Shown: in pieces, positions 52,270-62,988 of the stretch
How positions within the stretch are numbered: the first letter of the stretch is position 1
Layout: the number at the start of each line of letters is the position of its first letter
Assembly: GCA_946902875.1 (NCBI GenBank)
Contig: OX336358.1
Span: 15,989,694-16,053,693, forward strand
Direction: 5' to 3'
Length of the DNA stretch: 64,000 nucleotides
Source of the DNA: Nematopogon swammerdamellus
Taxonomy: Eukaryota > Arthropoda > Insecta > Lepidoptera > Adelidae
Made by a program: the position numbers and the translations under genes
The notes under the pieces: model-generated
Databases searched by the model: none
The model's input: the letters and a program-made list of their open reading frames with translations, nothing else
What the model was told of the DNA's origin: nothing

Positions 52270-55200
52270 CAGCTCCCCTCCGAGTGAGGGCGTTGCGCAG
52301 ACCTCACGAAATATCTGGTAGGACGCCGTACTATTCTTCCCGAACGTGTTGTTGTTGGAGTCCCTTCGCCTAGTTCCGGTGGACTGGCGTTGACTGGTCT
52401 CTGCGCCGGTGTCGACGTCATCTTGTGCGCCAGTTTGGGTGGAACTGGGTTGACTTGAATAGGGGTCGGTTTAAAATCTTGATCCTCTGATGAAATGAAT
52501 GCAGGTTTCAAGCGGTCGATAGAAATGTGTTTTTCTTTACCTTTGATTAACAGCTTGAAAACTTTGTCCGACCTCTCGATAACTAGATAAGGTCCATCGT
52601 ATGGCCTTTGAAGAGGCGACAATACGGAGTCGCAACGGACAAATACGTGTGAACAGGTACTCAGATCTTTATGCACAAACACTGATTGTTTGTTATGATG
52701 AGAAGCTGGAACAGGTCGGAGTTGTCCCATGAATTCCCGAAGTCGGCAGACAAAATCCTGCGTACTGGGAAAATCATGATGTATATTGCTTTCAACAAAA
52801 TCTCCTGGCAATCGAAGGCTAGAGCCGTAGACCATTTCCGAAGTAGTTGCTTGCAGTTCGTCTCTGTAGCTCGTTCTGAGGCCAAGTAGTACTGTAGGGA
52901 GGACTTCTGTCCAATTGTTTGTTGCGTGGCATTTAATTGCAGTCTTCAGAGTACGGTGAAATCGTTCAATCATGCCATTTGAGGCTGGATGATATGGAGT
53001 GGTATGAATGTGCTTTACACCAAGTAATCTTGCTAATTGGCTGAACAGGTTTGATTCGAATTGTCCACCTTGGTCTGTAGTGATGCGCGATGGAACTCCA
53101 AATCTTGCAATCCACCCGGCGTATAGTGCTGCGGCGACAGTCTCTGCCGTCATGTCTGGAATAGGAATGGCTTCCGGCCATCTCGTGAACCTGTCGATAC
53201 ATGTGAGGAGGTATCTATAGCCGTTCGACGGAGGCAGAGGACCGACGAGGTCTATGTTTAAGTGTTCGAACCGCTCGTTTGGTTGAATGTCATAATGACA
53301 AGTCGGACTGTTGACGTGTCTGTTTATTTTTGATTTTTGACAGTCCATACATTCTTTGATCCAGACAGTGACGTTTTTATTCATAGATGGCCAGACGAAT
53401 TTCTCACGGACAGCTCGAGCAGTCGTTTTGATGCTCGGATGGGACAAACGATGAATGGAATCGACGATGATTTTCCTGAATTGAAGCGGTATGAAAGGAC
53501 GGGGCCGTTCCAATGATACATCGCAAATGATGGTGGTGTTGAATTCCGGCATAAATATTTCTTCTAATATTAGTGAACACTTACTGGACTCAAGAAGATG
53601 TTTTAGTTCATTGTCTGTTTTTTGAGCCAGTGCTATTGCTGAATAATCAATACTTGACGGTAATGAAATCGGCGAGATTCGAGATAGTGCATCTGCAACA
53701 ATGTTGTCCGGACCGGACAGATGGCGAATGTCAGTTGTAAACTGGCCAATAAAATCCAAATGTCGCATTTGTCTTGGGCTACAGTTATCATGCTTCTGTG
53801 CAAATGCAAATGTAAGTGGCTTGTGGTCCGTAAACAGTGTGAAATTTCGTCCTTCGAGCATATGCCTAAAATGTTTGATGTTCGTGTATGCTGCCAGCAA
53901 TTCGCGGTCATAGGTGCTGTATCTCTTCTGTGTTTCATCTAGTGGCTTTGAGAAAAAACCTAGAGGCTGCCATTCCCCTTGATTCATTTGTTGAACTACT
54001 CCACCGATGGCCAGATTTGAAGCATCTACCATTAGGGCTAATGGAGCATTGTCTTTTGGATGAGCTAAAATTGAAGCTCTGGATAAATCAACTTTCAACG
54101 TGTTAAATGCATTCAATGCGGTCGTTGTCCATTCTATTGGCCGTTTGTCATTCTTTTTGCTCCCCTTCAGGTATTGATTAAGAATGACCTGTGTGTTTGC
54201 TGAATGAGGAAGAAATCGTCTGTAATAATTAATCATGGCCAGAAATCTTCTTAGCTCCAGTACCGTTTCTGGTTGCTTATATGCTAGAATCACATCAACC
54301 TTTTCAGGCAGTGGTGACACGCCATCCTTCGTAATTAAATATCCCAAGAAATTTACAGTTGCTTGACCGAAATGACATTTTGCGTTGTTAATGATAATGC
54401 CATAGTCCTTGAGACGTTCGAACAACTTTTTGAGATGATCCATATGGTCAGCTTCGGTATCAGATGCGACGAGTATATCATCCAGATATGTGAAGCAAAA
54501 GTCGAGTCCACGTGTAACTTCGTGCATGAATCTTTGGAAAGTCTGCCCAGCGTTACATAGACCAAATGTCATTCTAGGGAATTCGAATGAGCCAAAGGGT
54601 GTTGTGATGGCGGTCTTCTTAATATCATCTTCTTCTACAGGTATCTGATGGTAAGCGCGGACAAGGTCAATGGTAGAAAATATTTTCTTTGCATGTAGAA
54701 TGTTAGAGAAGTCTTGAATGTGTGGAATTGGGTATTTGTCAGGAACTGTCGTAGCGTTAAGACGTCGGTAGTCCCCACAAGGTCGCCAGTCGCCGTTCTT
54801 CTTTCGCACCATGTGTAATGGACTAGCCCAATTGCTCTTAGATGGACGACAAATACCTTGTTCTATCATGTAATCAAATTCTTTTTTGGCTATTTTAAGT
54901 TTGTCAGGAGCGAGTCTTCTTGGCTTTGCAGATACAGGAGGTCCAGTAGTCTGAATATGGTGCGTTACATTGTGCTTAGAGCTCCTGTTTGCTAGTTGCT
55001 CATTTGTGATTTCCTTGTACGCCGCCAAAAGTCTGTGATATGGTGAAAGGAAATTTACAGTGGAGATACCAGTACAGGGGGTATCTGTTAACTTCCCATT
55101 TGTAAACTGTGCTGACTTGCTCTCAATCAGACGACGTCTCTTCATATCAATTAACATGTCATGGTAATGCACAAAATCGGCACCTATTATTGGTTTTGAA

Positions 55201-55550
55201 ACGTCGGCTATTACGAATTTCCATGAAAATTTCTTGTGTAGTCCGAGATCAATTTCTAATATTTTGTTACCATATGTTTTAATAGTCGATCCGTTTGCTG
55301 CGTAGAGCTCGAAATTCGAGTGCCCAATTATTTTGTCTTTATATGTACACGGAATTACAGACAAATCTGCTCCTGTGTCAATGAGAAAATTCATTCTGTT
55401 GATTTTATCGAAAATTGTCAGGCGATAATTTTTTGGCACAATATCACCCATCGCCCTTAGTGATTGCCTATTGCGTTTTTTTCTTCCGTGAAATTGCATG
55501 GATTCGTACATTTTTTTGCTCGCATTCCAAAATGTTCGTGATACCAACAA
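52254..55550 (-). CDS. Gypsy pol polyprotein
   Basis: 1098 codons from an internal ATG, without interruption; the natural start is by frameshift from gag. The aspartic protease has DTGAD at residues 58-62. The reverse transcriptase (about 210-400) has [23 protein letters not shown] and YLDD at 355-358. RNase H follows ([24 protein letters not shown]). The integrase zinc-binding domain has H..H..C..C around HRLSHPS and CMDCQKSK. The core has [21 protein letters not shown] and [12 protein letters not shown]-terminal [16 protein letters not shown] block follows. The stop lies within the 3' LTR, so LTR evolution is tied to the protein's end. All catalytic residues that I can check are present. 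Confidence 0.93.
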   Translation of the reverse strand: MLVSRTFWNASKKMYESMQFHGRKKRNRQSLRAMGDIVPKNYRLTIFDKINRMNFLIDTGADLSVIPCTYKDKIIGHSNFELYAANGSTIKTYGNKILEIDLGLHKKFSWKFVIADVSKPIIGADFVHYHDMLIDMKRRRLIESKSAQFTNGKLTDTPCTGISTVNFLSPYHRLLAAYKEITNEQLANRSSKHNVTHHIQTTGPPVSAKPRRLAPDKLKIAKKEFDYMIEQGICRPSKSNWASPLHMVRKKNGDWRPCGDYRRLNATTVPDKYPIPHIQDFSNILHAKKIFSTIDLVRAYHQIPVEEDDIKKTAITTPFGSFEFPRMTFGLCNAGQTFQRFMHEVTRGLDFCFTYLDDILVASDTEADHMDHLKKLFERLKDYGIIINNAKCHFGQATVNFLGYLITKDGVSPLPEKVDVILAYKQPETVLELRRFLAMINYYRRFLPHSANTQVILNQYLKGSKKNDKRPIEWTTTALNAFNTLKVDLSRASILAHPKDNAPLALMVDASNLAIGGVVQQMNQGEWQPLGFFSKPLDETQKRYSTYDRELLAAYTNIKHFRHMLEGRNFTLFTDHKPLTFAFAQKHDNCSPRQMRHLDFIGQFTTDIRHLSGPDNIVADALSRISPISLPSSIDYSAIALAQKTDNELKHLLESSKCSLILEEIFMPEFNTTIICDVSLERPRPFIPLQFRKIIVDSIHRLSHPSIKTTARAVREKFVWPSMNKNVTVWIKECMDCQKSKINRHVNSPTCHYDIQPNERFEHLNIDLVGPLPPSNGYRYLLTCIDRFTRWPEAIPIPDMTAETVAAALYAGWIARFGVPSRITTDQGGQFESNLFSQLARLLGVKHIHTTPYHPASNGMIERFHRTLKTAIKCHATNNWTEVLPTVLLGLRTSYRDELQATTSEMVYGSSLRLPGDFVESNIHHDFPSTQDFVCRLREFMGQLRPVPASHHNKQSVFVHKDLSTCSHVFVRCDSVLSPLQRPYDGPYLVIERSDKVFKLLIKGKEKHISIDRLKPAFISSEDQDFKPTPIQVNPVPPKLAHKMTSTPAQRPVNASPPELGEGTPTTTRSGRIVRRPTRYFVRSAQRPHSEGSCVAAI
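52270..52284 (-). other. Polypurine tract
   Basis: The minus strand reads CTCGGAGGGGAGCTG immediately upstream of the 3' LTR, the place for the plus-strand primer. Confidence 0.6.
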
Positions 55551-56209
55551 AATTGGGATTTTGAATTTGTTTGTTGTTTTTGCACGGTACTTTTTTTAAA
55601 GTTGATAAACTGCTTTTCGAGAGCATCGACTTGGTTGGATAGTGCTGCAATCTGCTCTTGAGCACTGGTCGACGTTGTTTCAGTTTCTGTGATGAACTGT
55701 GGAAGTGTCATGTTTTGCGCAGCCATAAGCTTATCGGCAAGAGCTGCCAACTTGTTCAAGTCACAGTTGTCGTCATTCGCGATGAGTATCGGTTGAATAT
55801 AGTTTGGGAGACGCTGGAACCAAATCGACTTTAAAATGCCCTCCGTGTGCTCATTGTGCTGCAGAAGTTGCTTCATTTCCAGAAGCAAATGGCTTGGTTT
55901 TTTGTCACCCAATTCTAAATCAAATAGATGCTTAAATTTTTCGGATTCTGTTCGTTGGAACTGATTAATGATGCGTGTTTTCAATGCCTGATATTTCCCC
56001 TCAGCGGGTGGGTTGACAATAATGTCACTTACGTATGTCAATAGTTGTGTCTCGATCGACGATACCACATAATGGTATTTAGTATCGTCTTCTGTGATTC
56101 GAGCTGTGAAGAATTGCGATTCCAATTGTGCGAACCACAACTTTGGGTCAGCCTTCCAGAACGGTGGTATTTTAATAGATACACGAGCGATGCTTTTAGA
56201 CTCGGCCAT
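55457..56209 (-). CDS. Gypsy gag
   Basis: 250 codons; the ATG is 21 bases downstream of the primer-binding start and the first after the LTR. The N-terminus [14 protein letters not shown] and later [21 protein letters not shown] are typical of capsid domains in Gypsy-type gag. A coiled-coil-like [17 protein letters not shown] follows. The C-terminus has CWYHEHFG....KKC.NPC, a finger-like motif in place of a CCHC knuckle. Gag forms the particle and binds RNA. It overlaps pol by 94 bases. Confidence 0.88.
   Translation of the reverse strand: MAESKSIARVSIKIPPFWKADPKLWFAQLESQFFTARITEDDTKYHYVVSSIETQLLTYVSDIIVNPPAEGKYQALKTRIINQFQRTESEKFKHLFDLELGDKKPSHLLLEMKQLLQHNEHTEGILKSIWFQRLPNYIQPILIANDDNCDLNKLAALADKLMAAQNMTLPQFITETETTSTSAQEQIAALSNQVDALEKQFINFKKSTVQKQQTNSKSQFCWYHEHFGMRAKKCTNPCNFTEEKNAIGNH
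55475..55481 (-). promoter_or_regulatory. Candidate gag-pol -1 frameshift heptamer A AAA AAC
   Basis: Gag codons GAA AAA AAC place the heptamer in the canonical register. The -1 frame continues into pol. A second heptamer, A AAA AAA in the same register, lies upstream at 55511-55517. Confidence 0.7.
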
Positions 56210-56218
56210 GTTCTTATT

Positions 56219-56230
56219 TCGGGGTCACCA
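56219..56230 (-). other. Primer-binding site
   Basis: The minus strand reads TGGTGACCCCGA one base after the LTR, complementary to a tRNA 3' end of the form ..UCACCA. The tRNA species is not assigned. Confidence 0.65.
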
Positions 56231-56231
56231 G

Positions 56232-56394
56232 TTTGGATGTTTAATTTAAACATACAAAAAATGATTACTTAAATGAAAATACTTTGAAAGAGTTCATAAG
56301 CAAGAGATGTAATGTTATATCGATTGACAAGTTGTTATTATTTTCAAAGTGTTTGACACTTTGACAGTAAAAGGTTTTTTATATGGCGGCCACA
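56232..56394 (-). repeat. 5' LTR
   Basis: 163 bp, identical by eye to the 3' copy. It is short for an insect Gypsy LTR. It carries atataaaaaacc near its start, a possible TATA element. Confidence 0.9.
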
Positions 56395-56584
56395 ATGTAA
56401 ACAATAGGTCATTATAGGAAGTCGATGAGATAACACTATTAATAGTCGATATCACAGGATAAGTACAAGCCAACACTTCCACACTACACCACGACCGCAC
56501 CTCCGGCGCACGCTTCACTTGTCCTCTTCTTTGTTTGTTTGGTCCAACAAAGTTGATTGGGTTGACAAAACCAAGTAGTTTTTG

Positions 56585-56965
56585 TTACAGTGCGACAAGG
56601 CTTGAAATGAACGTGGCTGACAGCGGAACTAACGCCGCCACAGTGTTGTCAGATGACCGTCTCGCGTTTGACTCGTTCACGCGTACGTTAGTATCTCATC
56701 TTAGTCTGTGGTGTTGTTAGCAGAAATCGAAGTCTATCTGTTATTTATTAGTGAGCAAGTCTTCCTAAAATTCAATACATAAAATAAAAAATATGTAAGT
56801 ACCTACCTACCTTATAGGTACTATACATACACTTTCTTTTGCAGCGATATTTTCCCCTAGTGTAAGGAAATTTTCAAAATTGACAACATTAATGCTGCTG
56901 CAGCTCCCTCGCACAAACGTCATCCACGTTCATTTCGCTTGTCGCACTATAAGTAACCCTGTCAT
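56585..56965. mobile_element. Inverted-repeat element
   Basis: gttacagtgcgacaaggc..gaaatgaacgtgg at the left is inverted at the right (ccacgttcatttcgcttgtc). About 38-bp ends, no coding. Confidence 0.5.
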
Positions 56966-57573
56966 ACATTTTTTTTTCCGATTCTCATTTTAGGACATTT
57001 TGGCCAGTGTCAAGTGAACGTAAAAAAGTCGTTTTAAACTCAATGAAAGCGTGACATGTGACATCCTCAAACACTTGATGCAGGATAAGACTCTCGCGCA
57101 CCAACACAAACATCCGGTTTCCCTTATCCTGCGTCAGGTGTAAGTACCAGCGTACTCGTAGGTGGCTCACGAGGCAAGGCATCTGAGAATGCTACGTCGA
57201 ACTGATAGGAACTTTTCACAGCTCTCTATAACATGCCAGGTTATATTTGGCAGGGAGTGTTGAAAATTTTGCCCGTTGAAATATGAAACAGGTTTTAAAT
57301 TGTACCAACCCTTATGCCAGATGAAGCGTGCTAAAGTTACAGTGTGCAGCCCATGAAGTAACTACATTTATAGAAATACTATCTTAGAAAATTCATCATG
57401 ACGTTTCATAGATCTGTTCCATTGTCTGTCCATACACAAGTCTAAGCACAATTTTGTTTTACAATTTTAATTGCTACATTTTGTGCTTCATAGTTTCCAC
57501 ACATATAAAAAGAATCCGAGGGAAGAGTCTGATGTTCTAAATAGAATTTGGCAAACGGAGAATTATAATGGTT

Positions 57574-57879
57574 CAATGTTTCTAAGTTCAGTAATGTCTC
57601 TAATTCCGTAATGTCTCTAAGTTCAGTAATGTCTCTAAGTTCAGTAATGTCTCTAATTCAGTCATATTTCTATGTTCAGTAATGTCTGTAATTCAGTAAT
57701 ATTTCTAAGTTCAGTAATGTCTCTAATTCCGTAATGTATTTAAATTCAGTATTGTCTCTAATTTAGTAATGTCTCTAATTCAGTAATATTTCTAAGTTCA
57801 GTAATGTCTCTAATTCCGTAATATCTTTAAGTTCAGTAATGTCTCTAATTGAGTAAAGTTTCTAAGTTCAGTAATGTCT
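57574..57879. repeat. 17-18 bp minisatellite
   Basis: About 17 units of taatgtctctaagttcag and the variant taatgtctctaattcag, alternating in places. It lies downstream of the Nmnat 3' end. 56970-57570 contains only a short hairpin (gcaggataag and complement, 57083-57131). Confidence 0.85.
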
Positions 57880-58403
57880 CATACCTAATTTAAGTATATT
57901 CGCAAAAATGCCAAAATATATTTGTGGACAACTGGAATCCAGTTTCAGTGGAAGTAATAAACACGCTAAGTACCAAAGAATTAAAAAAAAAATACAAATA
58001 CCTCAATAAGAAAAAAATTTCTTAAAAAAAAATCTGTCAAGCGCGAGTTTTACTCACGCGCGGAGGGTTCCGCAGATCCTCTATACCATACCTGTTAAAA
58101 AACCATATCCGTATGTCTTTTGTCTATCTGCAATGCAAACTACCTGTGGCGCCATCTATTATTTAGTACCTAGTGTGAATATGTACTTATCTATTCTTAG
58201 CACGTCTCTTGTATGGTGACCCTTGTATGGTGATTTATAACTTTTTGCTTTTTTTATTATTTGTTGGCATACTGCCATAATAACCCATATTCTGACAGAC
58301 AGACAGACAGAGTAGGCTTAGTGATGGGCTTCGGTATGTGTACAGAACCCTAAAAAGAGTGCCCAAGAGTGATGTTTAAAAAAATTATAAGCCTACACAC
58401 TAC
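57880..58403. other. Downstream flank of Nmnat; dispersed repeat
   Basis: 58040-58350 is a common lepidopteran-type repeat (caagcgcgagttttactcac; agacagacagacagagtagg). A plus-strand tttatt at about 58252 is an AATAAA on the Nmnat strand, about 150 bp after the stop of the distal last exon. Confidence 0.45.
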
Positions 58404-59079
58404 CTACACTATAGCCTCTGTATCGCTGATGACATGAATGCCGTGCTTCGTCAGCACCAGCTTGACGATATCATTACAACTCCTCGTCTTATACTTCACA
58501 CGATCCACCTCCTTATCCTTCACGCTCAACGCCTTTACCTTCTCCGACAGGCGACTCACCTCCGACAGGCTCTTCTTGATGCTGCCCATCGAGAACTTCT
58601 TGTCGATCTTCCTCATCGTGCCCGTCAGGCTGCGAGTGCTGCCAACTTTCTTTTCAACCGTGCGATCTGCGGCGACGTTGCCTGCGCTAACTCTGCGCTT
58701 GTAAACGTCTTGAGACACACCGCTGTCGAGAGATTTACGTTCGTCGTGACTTACCTCCGTGTCGCTCTTGACGACCGTGTGAGTTTTGGATGCGTTCGCG
58801 ACGATCTTGACAGCTTTGCCGGGGATAAAACTCTGCGGGATCGGGTCGAGGTACGCCATTTTGGGTGTCGCGTCGTAGACGGGACTGACTGAGTCTGTGT
58901 GGGTGTTGGGCATGATGAAATTGGTTTTCTTAGGGCGTTTGGTGACTGTGAATGTTTCGTCGATAATGGATGGTCGGTCGCGGATGGAGATGAGTATGTT
59001 CTTGTAGTTGGCCTCTGTGGGTGTGAGCATGGCGACGTCCTGGGGCGAGGGGGTGAGGTCGGGGAGGAGGTTGTACTCA
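58404..59079 (-). CDS. Nmnat: Nmnat, distal alternative last exon (proposed)
   Basis: 225 codons on the Nmnat strand, ending in TAG. The acceptor is cttccggacggaccgcag| at 59080-59081, preceded by a pyrimidine-rich stretch, in phase 2. The text starts EYNLLPDLTPSPQDV, is Ser/Lys-rich and basic in the middle (TMRKIDKKFSMGSIKKSL), and ends CNDIVKLVLTKHG..VISDTEAIV. No enzyme domain is visible. It can join in frame to the cryptic donor inside the previous exon (60175/60176), giving a longer C-terminus. Drosophila Nmnat is known to have alternative 3' exons, which fits. It could instead be the last exon of a separate gene. Confidence 0.6.
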
Positions 59080-59465
59080 CTGCGGTCCGTCCGGAAGCGA
59101 GCGTGACAGAAGAAACATGCCGTTACATTATTGGTTTTCCATTTCAACATCTGGAAACGCAATCTACTATTAGGTCCAATTACAGGAAGGAAGTTTATCC
59201 TCTGATTCTACTGATTTTTAGATCTTTGTAATCTCTTTTTCTGTATCCGTGCCATAATCTTAAGATTCGTGAAACTATAAACAATCAGACGATAATTTGT
59301 CTTCCCATAATTGAACCTCAGCATGCTGGTTATGTACAGTATTTTTGCTAAAATAAGAAACATCGGCCTTCAGAGAACAGTCTATGCGTAAGTGGGAAGA
59401 GTACGGACGTACGCCCAGTACGCATTGGCTGTCACATATTTAGGTTAGTTCGCTACATCAGCTGA

Positions 59466-59785
59466 GCAATACTTGGATGGGTGACCGCTCGACCGTTGGA
59501 GGCTGACCGTGGTTCGGATTTCACGTTAAACTGTAGGCTCCTTCCCTTCTTACCTTACTAGGTGGTAGGATTTATCCTGGCCGGGTTGGTATCCCGACCG
59601 CACTGAGCGAAATGTCGGGTCGAAACGGCTATGTAAATAGTTCGTGTTTTCCGTCCAGTTCAGTGTAGCCGACATGAAATGAAGGGAAGCACTGACATGG
59701 CACCTAGTTCACCCGGTGTTATGGGCTGACATCACGGATATTGTAGGTGATGTAGCCAACCGTGTCAGTTTCCATAAAAAAAGAA
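59466..59785 (+). repeat. SINE-A lacking the first part of the head
   Basis: Starts inside the 5S-like segment (caatacttggatgggtgacc) and continues to the A-tail. It lies in the proposed intron between the last two Nmnat exons, antisense to the gene. 59786-60057 shows nothing. Confidence 0.75.
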
Positions 59786-60057
59786 TTGTATTCTTTACAA
59801 GTTCATGTTATGTTCGCAAACTTCTCTTGTACGAATGTATACTGAAGATGTATACTGATCTATTCTATTGAGAAGACACTAATATAAACACGGGCGGAGG
59901 TAACAATTGATACTATCCATGCAAGCCAACTTAACACATTTATAATCTACTGTTGAATGTCAAAGATATGACAGCATGCAGTATCAAAAGATTTAAAAAA
60001 ATATTATGTTCGCAGCGTTCACTTAGTACGCTAGGCTAATTCAAATAGTGAGGCAAT

Positions 60058-60336
60058 TCAGGCTAAAATGCTATAGCCATCCTTAGATGACACAGAATCA
60101 AGAGCGCTCGCATAGGTTGGTACACATTTTGCGTGTAATTTATTAATACTAGTTAAAAGTATAGTGGGCACTAACATGTGAGTACTGCGACTGCTGTATA
60201 GCTGGTGCGTCGCCGCGTACGCAACGACCGCGTCGTCCGTGAGGTACTTGATGCTCTCGCCGCGCCGCAGCAGCCGGCGCAGCGCGGTCGAGCTCACCTC
60301 GTTGCTCACCCAGTTCGTGAGCAACGTCACCTGCCG
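60058..60336 (-). CDS. Nmnat: Nmnat, C-terminal catalytic exon with proximal stop
   Basis: Nicotinamide/nicotinate mononucleotide adenylyltransferase joins NMN or NaMN to AMP to make NAD. The exon begins after ttctgtacag| in phase 0: RQVTLLTNWVSNEVSSTALR, then RLLRRGESIKYLTDDAVVAY, ending HQLYSSRSTH. This is the family's SSTxxRxxLRxG nucleotide-binding motif and the YI..H.LY end. Reading on gives 39 further residues (from MLVPTILLTS to SILA) to a TGA at 60058. A phase-2 donor (cat|gttagt) at 60175 would instead splice to the exon at 59079. A 57-bp near-copy of its 3' end lies just upstream at 60355-60417. Confidence 0.88.
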   Translation of the reverse strand, partial: RQVTLLTNWVSNEVSSTALRRLLRRGESIKYLTDDAVVAYAATHQLYSSRSTHMLVPTILLTSINKLHAKCVPTYASALDSVSSKDGYSILA

Positions 60337-60354
60337 CTGTACAGAACACATTTT

Positions 60355-60417
60355 GACATGAGAGTACTGCGACTGCGGGATAGCTGGTGCGTTGCTGCGT
60401 ACGCAGCGACCGCGTCC
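60355..60417 (-). pseudogene. Partial duplicate of Nmnat exon end in intron
   Basis: About 57 bp match 60176-60238 (gcggtcg.tgcgtacgc.gc, gcaccagctat, cgcagtcgcagtact.) with seven or so differences. The copy ends 19 bp before the acceptor of the next exon. It has no usable acceptor and lies out of frame with the exon. Confidence 0.75.
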
Positions 60418-60588
60418 GGTACAAACACGCCAACCTATGGAGAGAGACCTGTCCCAACTTTGCTGCAGACCCCAGGTCACCGTGAGGACTGGTTTTCAGG
60501 CAGTCGTCTATTGATTCCAACATAGCATTGAGAACCTCCTTCTTTTTTTTAAAGTCAAAAACAAAATATAAGCTCGTGTTTGTGTTAC

Positions 60589-60690
60589 CCGGTAGCGGTA
60601 GAGCGTGTCCGACTCGTAGATGAAACGGGAGGGGTCGGAGCCGGCGCGCGTCACCACGATCAGCCCGTGTCTGCCCAGTATCGCCTCCAG
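60589..60690 (-). CDS. Nmnat: Nmnat, internal exon
   Basis: Acceptor gtatgttgcag|, 34 codons, donor cgg|gtaaca, phase 0 at both ends. It encodes LEAILGRHGLIVVTRAG and PSRFIYESDTLYRYR, the family's GL.VvtRaG and FIYESD.L..YR motifs that bind the nicotinamide side. It is followed by a 252-bp intron. Confidence 0.92.
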
Positions 60691-60869
60691 CTGCAACATA
60701 CAACAGCTACAGGAGTAAATAACCTACAGAGTCCAAGCTTTATACCACCGCGTCGCGATGTATGCGCAATGCATTAATACAGTACCTATATCGCTTACAG
60801 GCACTGGGACTAGCAACTCTTGAGCAAAGGAGACAATAAGGAGACATTATAGAAACCTATTATATCCTA

Positions 60870-61150
60870 AGAGAATCCTACGATGTACCAAGTCTACAGT
60901 CAATGTACAAAAGGAGCACTGAAAAACGACTTCGCGGTCACTCATTAAAACTAAAATGGCCACGCATAGAACCAACCCCAGGAAGCATTTTCTGACGCAC
61001 CGGGTCGTAAGGGCCTGGAACAAATTATCTGAAGACACGGTCAGCGCCCCCTCAGTTAATTCTTTAAAAAACCAATTAGACAACAAACAAAAAAAAAAAC
61101 AAAAAACAAACAAACAAAAATACTTAAAAATAATGCAAGTGCACCTTTAA
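60870..61150 (+). pseudogene. LINE pol C-terminal tail in Nmnat intron
   Basis: The plus strand reads KRSTEKRLRGHSLKL, then RKHFLTHRVVRAWNKLSED, then VNSLKNQLD, the end block of CR1/L2-like LINE proteins, followed by an A-rich tail and ctgtcctctacggcacagtc. It is antisense to Nmnat. 61260-61700 is unassigned. Confidence 0.6.
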
Positions 61151-61712
61151 ATTAATTAAACCTAAAATATTACCGCTAACTACCTACTGTAAGCTGTCCT
61201 CTACGGCACAGTCTACCCAGACTAGTGTAGAGGACAGAGACCAATAATTTTTTTGTGTACTTTATTAGTTCAATAAACGTTTTTTTTTATTTTGATTTTG
61301 AAATTAAAAACAGAATATTGACGCCGCCTATCTGGGGCCGGGCGGTCCCTTCGGAAACCGATAGTAGTAAACGATTTGGGGCCATCCAGCTCCTTCTGAA
61401 CGCTAGGGGTTATTTGTTGTTTTTATTATCTATTCTTATTCTTAAAAAATATATGATTTATGTATATTCTCGAAAGCGTAAAAGTCGCTAGCCTGCTTTC
61501 GGTGCCAAACCAGATTCAAATTAAAAGATGCCGCCACTAGATTACAACGACTGGGTGTTGTCCACTCGCGGCGTGTACGTGAACACATCGGTTGAGAGGT
61601 CAGACTATATATTTTATTTATTTATTTATTTTAAACACTGACAGCTGACAGCTGGTGCGTGTATTCTGTTCTTTAATTTATGAGTGCACTTGTATTGTTT
61701 TTAAGTATTTTT

Positions 61713-62006
61713 CACAGAGCATCAAATACCTACCGCCCGCGCCTCCTACTAGAGGCGCCCTAAGCGATGATATTTGAAACCCAATAACCGTACGCTGAGC
61801 TGCTAGCGTTTCGTATGTGTGTGTGTGTGTTAGTATCGACACTACACACAAAGAGGAGCAAGTTAGGCACACGCACAAAACAAATGCACACGCACAACAC
61901 ACATATGTAAGTCATAGGCCACGCCCACAGGCTTCAACGCCGTTGTAGAGAAATCGCGCTCAGGGCGCCTCTAGGAGGGGCGGGCGCGCGCATTTGATGC
62001 TCTGTG
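61713..62006. mobile_element. 294-bp hAT-type MITE in Nmnat intron
   Basis: TIRs of about 45 bp (cacagagcatcaaat..ccgcccgcgcctc..aggcgccct). Perfect 8-bp duplication GTATTTTT at 61705-61712 and 62007-62014. The same ends occur at 40791-40944. Non-coding; its GT-rich middle gives spurious frames. Confidence 0.8.
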
Positions 62007-62430
62007 GTATTTTTGTTTATTTGTTTTTTGAGTTGTTTATTTTTTTTTTTGTAATTGGTTTTTTAAAGAATTTACTGAGGGGCGCGAAGGGTTGGAAGCC
62101 AAAGGGTTAATGCATAAAAATCTATTTCATCAAAAGTTGTATGTAACAGCCATGAGATCGATAAAATCAGAAAATTATCATTAAAATGTGACCCATCTCT
62201 TTGGACGCAGAGTATTTTAGTTTAGCTTACAAGAGTAGGCAGAAAATACGCGTAATTACTGTGAGAGAGTAGGATGCACAAGCTAGAAGCGTCTGATGCT
62301 CCTATACAGCTTCGAGTGTTTGAGCTTGTATACGGGGCGCGCTGGACAATGTCGTAAGTGCATGTACGACAGGTAGGCTTGCGCTCCCCATGTGAACAAC
62401 GGAAGGTAGAGAGGGAGATAGTAGGCTCAC

Positions 62431-62539
62431 GTCCTCCTCGGCCCACAGGCCGGGCGTCGCGAAGGACTCCAGCAGGTCAGCGCCGCACAGCAGCTTCACC
62501 GACACCTCCCCTCCGCCGCCGCCCGCGTTGTTGTTCACA
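62431..62539 (-). CDS. Nmnat: Nmnat, internal exon with LLCGADLLESF
   Basis: Acceptor gtgtgtgcag|, phase 2. It encodes an Asn/Gly-rich linker (VNNNAGGGGGEVSV), then KLLCGADLLESFATPGLW and AEED, with donor gac|gtgagc in phase 0. The LLCGADLLESF..P.LW motif is diagnostic of eukaryotic NMNAT. It joins the exon at 60690 to give EED-LEAIL as in the family. Confidence 0.93.
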
Positions 62540-62680
62540 CTGCACACACACACACATACACACATAGCACTCCTTCAAACATCCTCAGCAGGGACCTTGA
62601 AAGATGTTTTTTTATTTTAATTTGGTGAACGAGTTGCGGAAATTATATTTATGTCAGAAGTCCCTTATATTTGTCACCTG

Positions 62681-62939
62681 TTCTTGAATGAGTTTGTAGT
62701 TGTTACTTGAAAGAGTTTGTAGCTGTTGCTCGAATGAGTATGTAGTTGTTGCTTGAATGAGTCTGTAGTTGTTGCTTGAATGAGTTTGTAGTTGTTGTTT
62801 GAATGAGTTTGTAGTTGTAGCTCGAATGAGTTTGTAGTTGTTGCTTAAATGAGTTTGTAGTTTTTGCTTGAAAGAGTTTGTAGTTGTTGCTCGAATGAGT
62901 TTGTAGTTGTTGCTCGAATGAGTTTGTAGTTATTACTTG
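62681..62939. repeat. 23-bp minisatellite in Nmnat intron
   Basis: About 11 units of gaatgagtttgtagttgttgc with few changes. Non-coding. Confidence 0.85.
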
Positions 62940-62988
62940 GACGAAAGCTCTATTGGTATTGTGGTGTTTGTGCTCAGGAGTATATTAT

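Larger units (their letters stand above)
52107..56394 (-). mobile_element. Complete Ty3/Gypsy retrotransposon
   Basis: 4288 bp, transcribed right to left. It has identical 163-bp LTRs, a primer-binding site next to the 5' LTR, gag, pol in -1 frame, a polypurine tract and a 3' LTR. The 4-bp target duplication ATGT is at 52103-52106 and 56395-56398. No env. The order protease-RT-RNase H-integrase places it in Ty3/Gypsy. The zinc-finger-like [10 protein letters not shown] motif in gag is of a type I associate with mag-like elements. Identical LTRs and open frames point to recent insertion. Confidence 0.9.

Noticed and set aside
60149..60703. 184-codon minus frame spanning two Nmnat exons
   Set aside because: It reads through an intron in the wrong frame; the exon frames with splice signals match NMNAT motifs instead.
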